DNA of 64,000 nucleotides from Rotaria socialis (GCA_905331475.1 CAJNYU010003189.1:186001-250000); one strand, 5' to 3'. Counted from the first letter of the stretch, positions 48,632 to 61,300 are shown. Notes: generated by a model not told the origin, from the letters alone. Translations and numbers: made by a program.

Positions 48632-51600
48632 TTATTCTTCGGAAATAGAATTAGTAATATGCTCTGAGTTTTTTCTTTTTGTCCCGGATATAGACGACGT
48701 ATCCATATCTTCGATGACTTCATCCGTTTTAGGTATCGATGCTATTGTAGATAAATAATCGATAGTAAAGATATTATTTTCAACACTAAAACAAACAAAC
48801 AAAAAAAAAAGAACAGAAAATTTGTTTTGCTTTTTTCCTTTCAAATTTCTTTCACTTACATTTTACCCAAACTGTCATGTTTTAATGTAAGATTTTTCTC
48901 TAAATTGCATAATGTTGTTAGAATTTTAGTTGAGTTTGGTTTTAAATTGTTTGTATGATGCATTAGAATATTATAAATCCATGATAGATAAAATGCAAAA
49001 TGACGAGAATGTTGAATTTGTTCACTAATAAAATTTAGTAATCTTTCAACATAAAGAAGTGGCAATGATCGACATATATGTTCGACTAAATAAATGAGCA
49101 AACTTAAACGATATAGTTGTACTAACAAATTAGACGATGTCAAAGCTATGAATAACTAAACGGATCTAAAAGAGGAAAATATTGCTATTTTCTGATAGAC
49201 GAACGCTGCGTAGACCTCCTGCAGGCAGATACTTTGATTATAAGGTCATAGACTATTTATCAATAACGTCTGATTGTCATATAGGAAACTAATTGTTTAA
49301 TGTGTTTCTGATGGACGAAGTAAGACAAGTATATTACAACACAGAAAAATTTTCAATCTTACCTTTATTTGCATCAATATTTTCAATAATTTCCGTAATT
49401 AATGATTTTTCATTAAGTTTCAATGCCATAAGTAATGCCATATACGAATCATTTTTATCGTAAAGTGTTTGTCGAATACTTAACGGTGTTATTGTTTCAT
49501 TTAAATCAATGGGATCAAACATAGCTGTATTATCAATCGAATATATCAGTAAACCTTCCGTTGTACAAGCTGCCCATGCACGTCCTATAATCGAAAACGA
49601 TAATCTATCATTGAATTAAAACTAGTTTTACCTGTTGGTGAAAATCGTACACATGTAACTAAAATTTCCGGTTTAAAATGACGACTGCTATGATCGCCTT
49701 TTCGTACACCTGGTAGACGAATATTTTTTCCATTTTCATCTTCATCTTGGCCCATATCAATTAAAGCTAAACTACCGAATTCAGTCATTTTTCGTCGATT
49801 GAGATATTCCTTTAATATGCAAAGAAAAAAAATACAACAAGATCATTTTTTCATTACCGAAAATCTTACATTCAATCCATCAAAACTTTTATTGCAAGTT
49901 ATTTCAAAACGTTTAACAAGTATTTGTTCTTGAACATTATAAAGTGAAATATATTTCGATCGGCCACCAGCTAATATATAATTACCATCGAGCGTATATG
50001 AAATACTTCGATATGCTCTAGAAGCAGAATAAGTTTATAATAAAACTAAGTATTTCTTCTAGAAATCAAACCTTCCGAATGTCAATTTTTTTCCAGTTAC
50101 TTTATCTGTTTCTTTTCTTGCATAACCTAAATCATGTTTGCCTTCAATCGATGCCATTTGTTGACCGGTTTCAGGATGAAAGAAAAGTATTTGTGCATCA
50201 ACAGTCGATACAGCTATCTGTTGACCATCAGGACGAAAAGCACATGATAATGCTACAAATAAAACAACTCAATTTTGATGACGAACAAAAATAGGAGTTC
50301 GCTATTTCAAACCATCAGTTGAGAGAGTAAATGTTTCTCTGGCACCTTGACTATCAAATAAATTCCATGTTCGTAACGTTTTATCCCATGAACAACTAGC
50401 TAATGTTGTTTGTGTAACATTACGACCGAATGTTAATGCACTAATGGGACCTTCGTGTCCGCTGAGAATCTAAAGTCGAAATGTAAAATCATAGTTTCCG
50501 ATTGAAAATATGCTATTTACATCGAGCAATTTTCCAGTTTTAATCGACCAGACAAATATATTAAATGTATCAAAACCACCGGCACATACAACTTCAGCAG
50601 CAGCATCTAATGCTACACAGGAAAATTGAACTGGAGTTGGTGATGTATAGGTTCGAAAATTTCGATATCTTTAAATATATATATATATAGATATATAATT
50701 ATAAAAAGAAATTGATGTCACAGTTTTGTCGAACCTTAGAAGATCATAAGCACGAACAGTACCGTCAAGTGAACTGGATACAATAAATTGTCCATTGGCA
50801 GCAAATTCAAGTCCAGTTATGGTTGATGAATGTTCAGAAAATGTTACAAAACAAAAACCATTCGATGTATTCCATAATTTGATCTAAATTCATATTCTAT
50901 CGTCATACGAGCTATGTTGAACAAAAGAAACTAACTTTTCCATCGTCACCACCACTGGCGATATGCATTCCGTCAGGTGAATAAGTCAGCTGAGTCATAT
51001 TATTGAAATGTCCTTGTTGTTTGAGTACATATGTTTGACTTTGCCATTCCCATACAACAAGTTGACCAAGATTTGGACAAGCTAATGCAATCCAATCGCC
51101 TAATGGACTAAATAATGTTGATGTTATCATTTGTTGTTGATCACCGAGACTTTAATAGAAACACAAGAGTAAATATTTTACATCATGAACAGAAATTTAT
51201 GTAAACCTTAGCGAATGAATCATATTAAAATCAGGCATTTCATGAAGATAAAAGTGTCCATTTGAAAAACCAGCAACTAACATATGTGTTTTCTGATGAT
51301 AATCAGCACAAAGAAGTAGAGCACCCCGATCGGCACCTTCAAATGATTCTTTATAATTAAATCTTTTTAGACAAAAAAATAGAAATAGAATTCTTGTCGA
51401 AACCGATATTTTGCAATATACTTATTTATTCGTTTGAAAACAACCATATCATCTTTTGTTGGATTTTTAAGAAGATTTTCATCTATACGTTTTTGTTTTC
51501 GTTCAAGTTTAGCTCGCTCTCGTTCAACAATATCATCTAATTGTTCATCATCATCATCATTATCATCATGACCATTTGATGACTCAGGTATTTCATCATC

Positions 51601-52657
51601 ATCATTATCGTCGTCTTCTTCTTCATCGGGTATATAGGGCATAGGCTCCATGGATGTTAAATCCATATCAGCTGCCCAATAGTTTACTTTAGCATTTTTA
51701 CAAATGGTCATGATCTATTTTTAAAAGACAAAGCTGTAAATTCTCAAAAATAAAAACGAAGATTATTATTGACAAACATTGAGTGAATTTTGTTCAAAAA
51801 AGGCACCAACTATTTCACGACCATGACCAGCTAATGTAAATCGATGTAATTTATTGAGTAGAGGTACACTAAATACTTGAGTTGTCATATCTGCACTACC
51901 AACAGCAAGAACACTAGGAAACAAAATTTATATATTTTACATAGATTAAATAAAGACAATTTAGTATACCGAGAATCACTTGTCCAATCGATACATGTGG
52001 TTTTATCATGAAATGAACGAAGAACAAATTTTAATGTGAACAAATTAAACTGACGATCTGTACTAGGACAAGTATATATTTCACATCGGCTACCACGACA
52101 AATAGCTACAGATCTAAAATAATATGGTTTTTCTTTTGAACCATTCCAAATTCTTTTTTTTTTTGTTATTTACTTAGAATCAGGACTGAATTTGATTGTA
52201 TGTACATCATGTCCAAAACGATGAATACCAATCAATGTACGACACTTGACATTATATAGATAACCTCGACCAGCTATTTTGAAAGAAAAATATTTATGAT
52301 TTAGTTTAAAAATTGAAAATCTTACTCTCATTAATTACAAGTAGAAGTGCACCATTAGACGAGAGAGTTGAACAAACAATATTAAATTCACTTTCGAATG
52401 ATAACGTTTCCGATCGTCCACTACAAAAATCAAAGATTTCAAAATGATTTCAATTAACTTCAATCGTACTTCTTTAGATCTATCACAGTTGCTCGATTAC
52501 CAACTGGTGTGATGAGTGCATTACTATCGGGTGTAAAGAGAAGATTGCCTTTGTGATACACAGTACCAAGAAGATTAGAGAACTAGAATAATAAGAATAA
52601 AATGGAATTCGTTCGATTATATCAGCAAATCTTCTTTACTTTATAATGTAGTTTCAT
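48632..52657 (-). CDS. PWP2: Periodic tryptophan protein 2, ribosome biogenesis
   Basis: Eighteen exons on the minus strand stay in phase: 52657-52640, 52582-52470, 52420-52326, 52273-52174, 52113-51970, 51913-51778, 51714-51422, 51362-51207, 51149-50936, 50883-50735, 50668-50521, 50469-50313, 50252-50072, 50017-49870, 49809-49632, 49584-49363, 49145-48860 and 48785-48632. They give 963 residues, near the family length. The start (MKLHYKFSNLLGTVYHKGNL) is typical. Two tandem WD40 propellers carry motifs such as LVVWEWQSQTYVLKQQGHF, SGGDDGK and SCSWDKTLRTW, followed by MTEFGSLALID, PGVRKGDHSSRHFKPE and the helical C-terminal PWP2 domain. An acidic Asp/Glu/Asn insert lies between the propellers. 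PWP2 is a core U3 snoRNP/SSU processome subunit needed for 18S rRNA maturation in the nucleolus. Most introns are 50-70 nt. Confidence 0.95.
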
Positions 52658-52913
52658 TTTAGTAACAATGAACACACCAATATAACCGGATAATAATCCT
52701 CAAAATTTTCTATTCTATCTAATGTAAGAGAACGAACGAGTCCGATTGAAGAATAAATCATCCAATAGAAATACTTTTTCGTCTAGAATCCAGCCTCTTT
52801 CTTCATTGGACGACAGATGACAGTCGTAGTCATCTCTCCGAAAAAAGTATCTACTTCAGTAGTGGCACATGAATTATAAGGCAACTCTTTTGTAGAATCA
52901 TTCGAACAATGGA

Positions 52914-52951
52914 TGTGGGTATGAGTACCAATGAAAAATAGAACCCACACC
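52914..52951. repeat. Telomere-like hairpin, ACCCACACC arm
   Basis: TGTGGGT (52914-52920) and ACCCACACC (52943-52951) form an inverted pair around a 22-nt loop, about 260 bp upstream of the PWP2 start. Confidence 0.5.
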
Positions 52952-53221
52952 ACCCCCTTCATAGACTAATCTAACGCTTTTACTGATTAGAAGGGCGCAA
53001 TGAAAAGTCGTTATGATCATTAATAAATATTTCACTTGAACGACGAATTGATGAACAGAATACCAACGCTTAATTCTAGTTCGAATATAAATGCAAATTA
53101 AAAGAAAGCCAGTCATGCTGTAATCACACGGATATGAACGTGCCGAAGTGTTTGCGGGGCTGTAATTCTTCTCTTAGTCTATGCCTACCGTCACCCACAC
53201 CCTGTTTCGTGTTCTTCTAAG

Positions 53222-53720
53222 TATTCAACTGGGCCACTTGAAGATATAGCAACAAAGATACATTCATTACATGTAGGACATAAATATAAATGTCGCATTG
53301 ATGCATAAAATTGAGCTAATCTTGATGAACCATCGAATTCTACGAAAGAAACTAAAATACGAGAATCAAGTATTGGCGAAAAACCAAGATTTATTCAAGA
53401 ACTTGAACCTATTATAGTCAATAACGTACGATCTCTTATTTTAACTGCTCGCGTTAAACATGATCCAACATCTGAATTGAATGGAAAGAATAGTAAAAAT
53501 ACGTGTATGATATTCATTAGTGAATAATTATGAAATATTTGGTTGAAAAATGATCATTGAATTCTAAAAGATAATCATATGCAATTAGATGTTGTTATTG
53601 GTAATACAATTAAATTGATAATTCATAAAACTATAGTAAAGAATGCAGGTACTTATGAATTAATAGCTGTGAATGCTCTTGACTCAATTACTTGTATATT
53701 CTACGTAAAACATTCCATTT
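53222..53720 (+). pseudogene. FN3-Ig fragment of a titin/twitchin-like protein
   Basis: One frame reads the end of a fibronectin III domain (TGPLEDIATKIHSLHVGHKY, then CRIDA with two stops) and runs into an Ig I-set start (GEKPRFIQELEPIIVNNVRS). After frame loss near 53475 an Ig C-terminal half continues in another frame (KLIIHKTIVKNAGTYELIAV, then NALDSIT). The FN3-to-Ig order and the KPRFIQ-type linker are typical of giant muscle proteins. Several stops and shifts show a decayed fragment. A one-sided CACCCACACCC tract lies just upstream (about 53193). Confidence 0.6.
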
Positions 53721-54183
53721 GTAGAAAAACATCAATATTCTATTCTATTGGGTAAGTTTAACATAGAAAGGGTGGCGTTAAGAGCCGAAATCAGCCCCCT
53801 CTAGGAATCGAGATCTTCTCTACCAAAATTATCATAAACAATGCCAAAAATTGTTTTACAGCAAAATCAGTTCAATATATTATATGTTTTGTGGACACAG
53901 ACACCTCGTTATGTTATGTTTTAAATACGCCTATCTAGCTGAGACATCAACCGACTTTTTTGACTTCTACCACTTTTCATTCACTATATCTTGATCAGAT
54001 CTACAGTTTTGTGTACAAAATCGGGTAAAAACCTTGGCACGGGAGTCACGATAAAGGGAAAATAACAAATTTTTTGATAAATATTTCTGATCTCTGATAA
54101 AATCGCTAAGCGAATAGTTTCGATTTTAATCGGAACCATTATGAATCTTATATCAAAAGATAGATCTCGATCAGGTATAGCAT

Positions 54184-54225
54184 GGACGTGGGTGTGGGTT
54201 TTCTCTTCAGCCACATCACACATCC
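54184..54225. repeat. Telomere-like imperfect hairpin
   Basis: GGACGTGGGTGTGG (54184-54197) pairs imperfectly with CCACATCACACATCC (54211-54225), between the FN3-Ig relic and the F-box relic. Confidence 0.4.
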
Positions 54226-54534
54226 TAGTGTATCATACGATAGTCAATAACTATAGATTATAATATCGTTGTATTAGTCTAGAAACTCTCCGTTGATTAT
54301 AATAAAATGATGTCTTGAGAAAAGTGCAACTAATTATCTTTGAAAATAAAATCTGGTATATCAAAATACGAAGAATAGTAAAGAAATTTTTAAATTTTTA
54401 TGCGCATATGAAATTATGCGCTGAACAAAAAGAGAAAAATGTGTCCTTATTTATACTGACGGCATCGGTCTAACAGAACATATGAGTATGTCGATATCAA
54501 TATGAACACTTGTAAGATAACGGTATAGATGAAC

Positions 54535-56515
54535 ATGGAATATTCGTGTATTCAATTGAATGATTTACCCGATGAAATTCTTATGATTATTTTTAAAAAA
54601 AATGGCTAATATGGATATACTTTATTCTTTAGTAGGTGTCAATAACCGATTAAATAAAATTGTACGTGATTCTGATTTTACAAATCATTTGGCTCTTACT
54701 CTGTTTACATCAAATGGTTTCGTTTATTCATTGCCTAATTCAATAGTTGATCGATTTTGTTTATATATTTTACCTGAAATTCATCAAAAAATCAAATGGC
54801 TCGATCTTGAATCACTAGCAATGGAGCGCATTCTTCTTGCTGCAGATTATCCTAATTTATATGGAATTAGTTTATATAATATTCAGACAGAAACAGCCAT
54901 AAGTCGTTTTTAATAAGTTGAGAATAGTTTCGCATTGATTCGTATTTATTTATTAGTATGAAGATATAAAAGTTGTCATCAAAGATATCATTTTCCTTGA
55001 AACATAAGTATTTCTATAAAAGAAATACTAAGCTTCCGTATTGTCTACAAAATAAACTTTTGAAAAAGTAAATCTAGAATAAAATAAAGGATAATAATTC
55101 ATGATTTTACATACCGCACCTCACTCCCGCCAAAAAAAATAGAAGGTCACCCCTGTATAAGGCTATGTTCGGACAAAAGTACAAACGCCTTGTTAGAAGG
55201 CCATGAACTAATTAGTTGATATTACAAAAATATTGCATTTTTAATAAATATTAATTGAAAAAAAAGAACCGATTGTCTCGTGTTCTTTGCGAGATTCTTC
55301 CTGTCCTATCATAAATAGTACATTTTTTACCGAAAAATGCCTGAAAAAAATGATAATTAAAGTTATTAATTATTTTCAAATTTTTTTAAGTAGTAATTGG
55401 CCAAGAATTGACTTGAACAGAAGGCCACCGAAAAAGTCTTGAGACACTCTAAGCCCATGCCCTTTTATTCTTGGAAGAGAGGGGGAGTTTACAACACAAC
55501 ATTTATAAAGCAATATAATAAATTAAGGAAGTCCAAAGAAGTAAATCATCTATATACATTACAACGTTATTAAGAAATGAATATAGCATACATATTTAGA
55601 TTTAAGTAATCATATGAAATCTAAAAAAGCATCTTTCTTAATGAATTATTAATGTTTTCATTGTTCAGATGAAACTTGTGCAATTGGTAAATTGAAAAAT
55701 CAGATTTTATCACTTTCTGTCGACATCGATACAAATGAAGCAAAAAGTTTACCAGAAGATGGTAATACAATTTTATTCACACTTATCTTCAGTACATTCA
55801 CTAATTTACGATATTTAAATTTTGGTCCATCTTTATTATATTATCAACGATTATCATTTGGTACTCGAGCTCTAAATATTATGTCTATTTGCACAATTTC
55901 ACTGATTGTCTTCATTTACTTGATGGTTGTTTCAGTCAACTTCATGCGATTTTCGCTGATATATCTTTCGTTTTCTCGTCGCCTCTTTTTTTCTAGGAAG
56001 AATTACCTACTTCAAAAATGCTTTTCGTTGCACTGTGATTCGAAAACATATGTTTATGATGAATTAATTTTACCACTTTAGCATCGAATGTCAAATTTAG
56101 AAAGACTTGATTTGTGTCTTATTGTTGATGAAAGAAAAACATTTTTTGATGGCTATAATTTTAAGATGCATATTATTAATCATGTGTCACGATTAAACGA
56201 ATTCATATTTAATATTCGCTCATCAAGTCGTTTTTATAATGAAGCTAATTTACGATCAAATGAATACATTCAAAAGACATTCAGCGATTTTACACATAAA
56301 CAAATTAGGGTGTGGGTGTTGATCTTCTCTGTATCTACACCCCACACCCACGCAATTTCGGAAGAAATATAACACGAAGCAATTGTGCCAAAATGAATTA
56401 CGCATATTTATCTAGAAAACTACAACTTCCTGGAGATTCAAACAATTTTTCTCCTAGAATACAACACTTTCCTGAGCATATAAAGGACTATTTTCCGCAT
56501 GCGGAAGTACACTGA
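54535..56515 (+). pseudogene. F-box family gene, broken
   Basis: The N-terminus (MEYSCIQLNDLPDEILMIIF) is an F-box motif. At a run of eight A (54595-54602) the frame shifts and continues as NMDILYSLVGVNNRLNKIVR through 54913. Family-like sequence resumes at about 55671 (DETCAIGKLKNQILSLSVDI, then FSTFTNLRYLNFG). Another shift near 55880 corrupts a stretch before CFSLHCDSKTYVYDELILPL, and HRMSNLERLDLCLIVDERKT continues to about 56307. A telomere-like hairpin (56308-56349) follows. After it, NFGRNITRSNCAKMNY and HIKDYFPHAEV match what I recall as the C-terminus of this bdelloid F-box family, so the segment normally between is missing. F-box proteins recruit substrates to SCF ubiquitin ligases; this copy is very probably dead. 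The 54917-55670 stretch is non-coding. Confidence 0.65.
56308..56349 (+). repeat. Telomere-like hairpin at an F-box deletion junction
   Basis: GGGTGTGGGTGTTGATC begins the unit, and TACACCCCACACCC ends it, forming a near-perfect inverted repeat. The loop (GATCTTCTCTGTATCTA) is the same as that of the element at 63807-63846 in the opposite orientation. Confidence 0.8.
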
Positions 56516-57928
56516 TTATTAGTAATTTATTATTCAAATAAAGCATTAACTGAAACAGATTGATTTACATCAAATTTAAGCGTTGAAAGAATCAGGAAGA
56601 TAAGAAAGAATAGTGGTTGCAAACAGCCATTGAATGGCACATTATTACAAATGAAAATATGCTATGTGTTTGTGCATACACTTCAGAAAAAAAATCGAAA
56701 TGAAATTACAAGTAAAAAGCAAATATGTTCTAAGTAGTAATATAAAAAGAGTTTTTTTGTCTAAATAATATAAACAACAGACTAAGAAACCGTAAACTGT
56801 TTGTAAAAATAAATAGTTTGCGCAATTAACATTAGATGAAGTCGAAAAAGTTTTTGATGTAGAACTGCTTATCAGAGCTAACGGAAAGAAATCTGTTTAA
56901 ATATCTGTCACGCTTTACAAAATGAAGATTAGAATGTTTGGCATTTTTCCTTCCTTACGCATTGTAATACATTATAGCCAACATCTTCGTTCTATTGTAA
57001 AATGTATTTCTTCAGAAGACGGAACTTCAGCCTCTAACGTAAGTGGAAGAATGTATACGCATATATTGATATTGTCTAGGTGCTTCAAATCTAATCTAGC
57101 TCTTATTTTAATGATTAATAGTTAGAGTAATGCTATTATTTTAGTTTGTCGTTGGACTATCCATAAAATGACATAATTTCTTGGCATAAGTATATGTAAG
57201 TTATCTTTGTCATATGGTAATGGTGCTAATAGGATGAACTTCGTATAGCAGATTAGATCTCTTTCCTCTGTTTTAATTATCGAATCGAAATTTCAATATT
57301 GAATAGAATTTCATCTATTTCCATGGATTGAAGCAGAATCTAGGTTTCTCAGGATTGTACGGGCGTCTTTTGAAATCTCCATTTAGTATCAATTTCATAT
57401 AAAAGATTCGTAAGTCAAGATTGAGATCCGCAAGCCACATTATGAGTCCCTTGAGCAAGGCCGAAACTGGTGATGACTGCTTCTATGTTCACCTTTTGAT
57501 CGTCGATCTTTGCTTTTCGATTCGCTATCACCACACCAAATAATAACGTTACGCATGAAGTGCACGCTGTACAAAGTATTTTTACGAATAATCATTCGCT
57601 GATTTTCGATCGCAATATAGGACGATAGAACGACAAGAGTGAGTCACTTTGAATGTTCGGCGTTGCTACTTCTCTCAATATAAGACACCCACTAATAGGG
57701 CAACTCACTAGTCGCCCTTTATCTGAACCATCCAAGATGCCACATTCGAATGGAACAATCGTGAAATTGTTTTTTAGGCTCATAAAAAGGTAGTTGCATT
57801 GGTATTTTCCTTTTCTCACGTGCCCTTTTTTGCCGGATCAGTGGGCACATATAGAGAATCGGACAAAATTTACTTGTTTTCTTGCTTACCATGAGTATTT
57901 TTCTCCCTACCACATCTTTGTTTGTCAC
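56516..57928. other. Intergenic, 5' flank of ABC transporter
   Basis: No confident exon. It holds arm a (57457-57507), which recurs inverted at 58782-58832. An untranslated leader or small upstream exon of the transporter could lie at 57550-57928. Confidence 0.4.
57457..57507 (+). repeat. Inverted repeat arm a
   Basis: 51 bp matching the reverse complement of 58782-58832 with one mismatch. The partner ends at the lone N at 58833. Confidence 0.85.
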
Positions 57929-60900
57929 ATGCGTCGTGTAGCTTCCCTGTTGATTGATAACTGGCGTTTGTCGCATCTATATTTCTATTCGGATGCATGG
58001 GTCTACGCTCGACTTATGCTAGTGCTCTTAATCATTATGGAATTGATTTCAATCGGTTTGGGTGTCTTGTTGTCCTATTGGCTCAATGCATTTTTCAACG
58101 CTCTTCAACAATTGGACCAATCCACATTTATTCGTTTACTGTTCTACTTTCCGATTATCATTCTGACAATAGGCGCCGTGAGAGTTTATAAATCCTACAT
58201 GGCACAATTGCTTGAACTTCAATGGAGACGTTGGTTAACAAATCATTTCTTGAGTAATTATCTAGCAGAGCATGCCTATTATGGAGCATTGTTCCAGACA
58301 AATCGTGACGATAATCCTGATCAAAAAATATCCGCCGATATCAGATCTTACATTGCGCACACATGTAATTTAACAATTGGCGCACTTCATGCAATCGTTA
58401 CATTTATTTCTTATGTCTTAATTTTATGGTCTCTATCCGGTGTGGTTACAATTCATGTTACACAATATTTCTCATATAATATACGAGGAAGCTTGATGTG
58501 GGTAGCCATTATTTGTGCCGGATTTGGNTTGCGCTATATACGAATACTTTACATTCGTTTTGACCAGTTTTTCATGTTCTATCTGAATCAGCCGTCAAGA
58601 TCCATCCACTTTAAAATAAACATTGAGGGTGTGGGTGTGGAATCGGTCAAAAATTGAAAATTTAAAGATTTTGTTCGACCGATTTCACACTAGTGGCGGC
58701 ACCATGGGTGGGCTGTGGTGGGCTAAGTTCACCCTAAAATATGTTGAGCCCACCCAGAATTTTTTTAAGGCTTCTGAAAAAATCGATGATCAAAAGGTGA
58801 ACATAGAAGCAGTCATCACCAGTTTCGGCCTTNCAATATCATCTCTTACATACAGCGATGGAGTATGACTTCGCTTTCATCTATTACAATACCAGATGAA
58901 CAAGAACTCGAAAGAAATTTTCTGTTATTCAATAGCATTTTAAGTCGAGTAGAACGCATTTCATATTGAAAGTCAAAATGAAGCGGAAGTGTTTTAACGG
59001 AAAAATCTATTGGAAAACCTATTGTACGAAGCGAAAATTTTACTAGAATTCAAGAAAATTATGAATTAGAAAATTATTTTCTAAGAAACTTTCATCAAGT
59101 AGCATCTTATCTAGTTTCTTGTACGCAGAGTTGTTCAATAAAAAAAGAAAGTTTGTTTTTGGTGAAAAAGCGGAAGAGGTGGCAACCCCGATCGAAAACT
59201 ACTCCAAGCCTTATATACACTCATGTGAACTATTTAGCATTGAATAAGAAACAGTTTTGACTAATCCAAAAGTTCGACAAATTTTCCAATGATTTGTTCG
59301 GTTTTCAAAACTAAGGTAGTTCGAGCCCATCCTAGTCTGGATTCCTGGCGCAGCCTCTATTCCACACCGAGTCCGAAAGGTTTATTTTAAAGTGGGTGGA
59401 TTTTGACGGCTGATTCAGATAGAGCATGAAAAACTAGTCAAAACGAATGTAAAGTATTCGTATATAGCGCAAGTCTTTATGGCAAAAGAATGTCATTTTT
59501 AAAAGCATAGTGTAGGAAATAAAATAAACATTGGTGTGATTTTTTGTTAAAGATCACAAAAACACGCTTGGCAGCCTAAATTCCTTTGAACTTATACGCC
59601 GATTGAGAGATGGACGGAGTCGAAGCGACTATGTTCAAGATTTGAGCCATCGAACAGAGAACTGCTAACCGATTATTCTGCCTTTTTCTGATTTCAGTTG
59701 CATTAAAAAGAATAAAATTTCAAACAATTGGAGGAATACATTTTCGAAAAAGTTCCAATATCGAGTTTGAGTTCATAGTACCCTCGTAGTCAAGAATTTT
59801 TGATAGGGGATGTCCCTATAGCAGAGATAAAATCTCCCACAGTGTGGCAAATGTTCAGCGACGTATTCTCCGCCATGCGTTGATTATCCTAGCAGATGCC
59901 GAAGCACCACAATTGAATGGGGCCTAGTCGCAACCAACATGTTCGTATCTCTTTCTCGAGATGAATGTAGACTCTTGATAGACTTTTCCAAAGAATGGCT
60001 GTTTTATATAAAAGTTGAGAATTGTTTCAGGTACTCTGATAACGGATCGTATTGGTCGAAATCTGATAACTTTAAACTATGAACAAGAACGTCATGAAGC
60101 CAATTTTCGATATGGACTCGCTCGACTTCGAGATCATGTGGAATCTGTGGCGATGTATAGAGGTGAATTTCATGAATACGCATCCTTAACGACTATGTTC
60201 TCTGCACTAATGTCAAACTTTCGCGAGATAATGCGTTGTTCACTTCATCTGAATTGGTTCTTGGAGTTGTTTACTTACATATCAGATATCTTTCCATATC
60301 TAGTCGCTTCGACTCATTACTTCTCGAAACAGATCACTCTCGGAGATTTGACACAAATCGGATCGTCTTTTGTACGTGTGAAATCATCACTCTCATTTGT
60401 TGTCACATCTTACACCACAATTGCACAGTGGCGAGCAGAAACAAAACGACTCATCAATTTAGACAATACTTTAAAGGATTGGCATGCAGCAAAGCAAAAT
60501 TCCAAAATCAAAATCGTCCGTACATTCAAGGAGCGGAACATTCGAATAGAAGGATTGACCTCGCAGTTGCCATGGAAAATTGCTGCTGACTATCCGCAAA
60601 TTCTCTTTGAAAATTTCAATTACGTTTTCGAACCATATCAGTCTGTGCTTATCACAGGTAAGAAGACAACAACCATAATCACGTCTGATTCGATTGAATC
60701 TTTTTTCTGGAATGAAACCATTCATAAGAGTACAGAAAATAGTCTTGATAGCTTATTTCTTTTCTATATATTTAAGGTCAATCTGGATGTGGAAAATCCA
60801 CTTTACTTCGAATTCTTGCTGGTATTTGGCCGTACGGTCGTGGAACAATCACTATGCCTGCTCAAGATGCAATTGAATTTGTTCCTCAAAAGATCTATTG

Positions 60901-61300
60901 TCCACTTGGGCCTCTTCGTCATTGTTTGACTTATCCAACGACGACGCTATGTTCATCGACGGACAATGCAAATATCGAGCGGCTTTTGAGTCTTTGTCAA
61001 CTCGAATCATTAGCAAATCGTTTAGATGATATTGACGATTGGTCTCTCGTTTTGTCGTCTGGAGAACAGCAGAAAATGATTTTCGTTCGTGTTCTTCTTC
61101 ATCAACCGAAATGGATCTTTTTAGATGAAGTGACATCATCATTAGATGAACCATCTGAAACACATTTATATTCCACTCTATTTCGAGAACTCGGTTCCTA
61201 TTCGACAATCATCAGCGTAGGGCATCGAAAGAATTTGCGGCAATTTCATCGAATTCAATTGCAATGTGTCGATGGACAAATCACACGAGTTGATACATAA
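57929..61300 (+). CDS. SbmA/YddA-like ABC transporter (membrane plus ATPase)
   Basis: Exons 57929-58526, 60031-60657 and 60777-61300 join in phase 1 to give 582 residues, the size of bacterial YddA/SbmA-type half-transporters. The N-terminal part has several membrane helices (LMLVLLIIMELISIGLG, then the YWLNAFFNALQ motif) and family marks such as NPDQKISADIR, LNYEQERHEANFR and ESVAMYRGE. The nucleotide-binding domain has Walker A GQSGCGKST (409-417), split by intron 2, signature LSSGEQQ (501-507), Walker B WIFLDE (521-526) and H-loop His558. The first intron begins G-N at 58527-58528, a GT donor only if N is T; it is 1.5 kb and rearranged. Relatives are chiefly bacterial, so horizontal acquisition followed by intron gain is plausible. 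Substrate unknown; bacterial relatives move peptides or cofactors. Confidence 0.8.
58529..58832 (-). repeat. N-bounded inverted segment inside intron 1
   Basis: Bounded by lone Ns at 58528 and 58833. Its left 93 bp (58529-58621) is the reverse complement of 59380-59472 with about 4 mismatches. Its right 51 bp (58782-58832) is the reverse complement of 57457-57507. Read in reverse, it is arm a, about 160 unique bases, then arm b, as in a copy of the locus lacking about 1.9 kb that includes transporter exon 1. The mismatches argue for a diverged homologous copy rather than a duplicated read. Confidence 0.8.
58627..58690. repeat. Telomere-like tract and hairpin inside the segment
   Basis: GGGTGTGGGTGTGG (58627-58640) runs into an inverted repeat, GTGTGGAATCGGTC (58635-58648) with GACCGATTTCACAC (58677-58690). 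It begins 6 bases from the end of arm b. A second hairpin, GGGTGGGCT with AGCCCACCC, follows within 120 bp. Confidence 0.6.
59380..59472 (+). repeat. Inverted repeat arm b
   Basis: 93 bp matching the reverse complement of 58529-58621 with about four substitutions. It lies in the first intron of the ABC transporter. Confidence 0.85.

Noticed and set aside
55140..55160. Possible hAT end (CAGGGGTGACC inverted)
   Set aside because: No matching opposite end or target duplication was found nearby.
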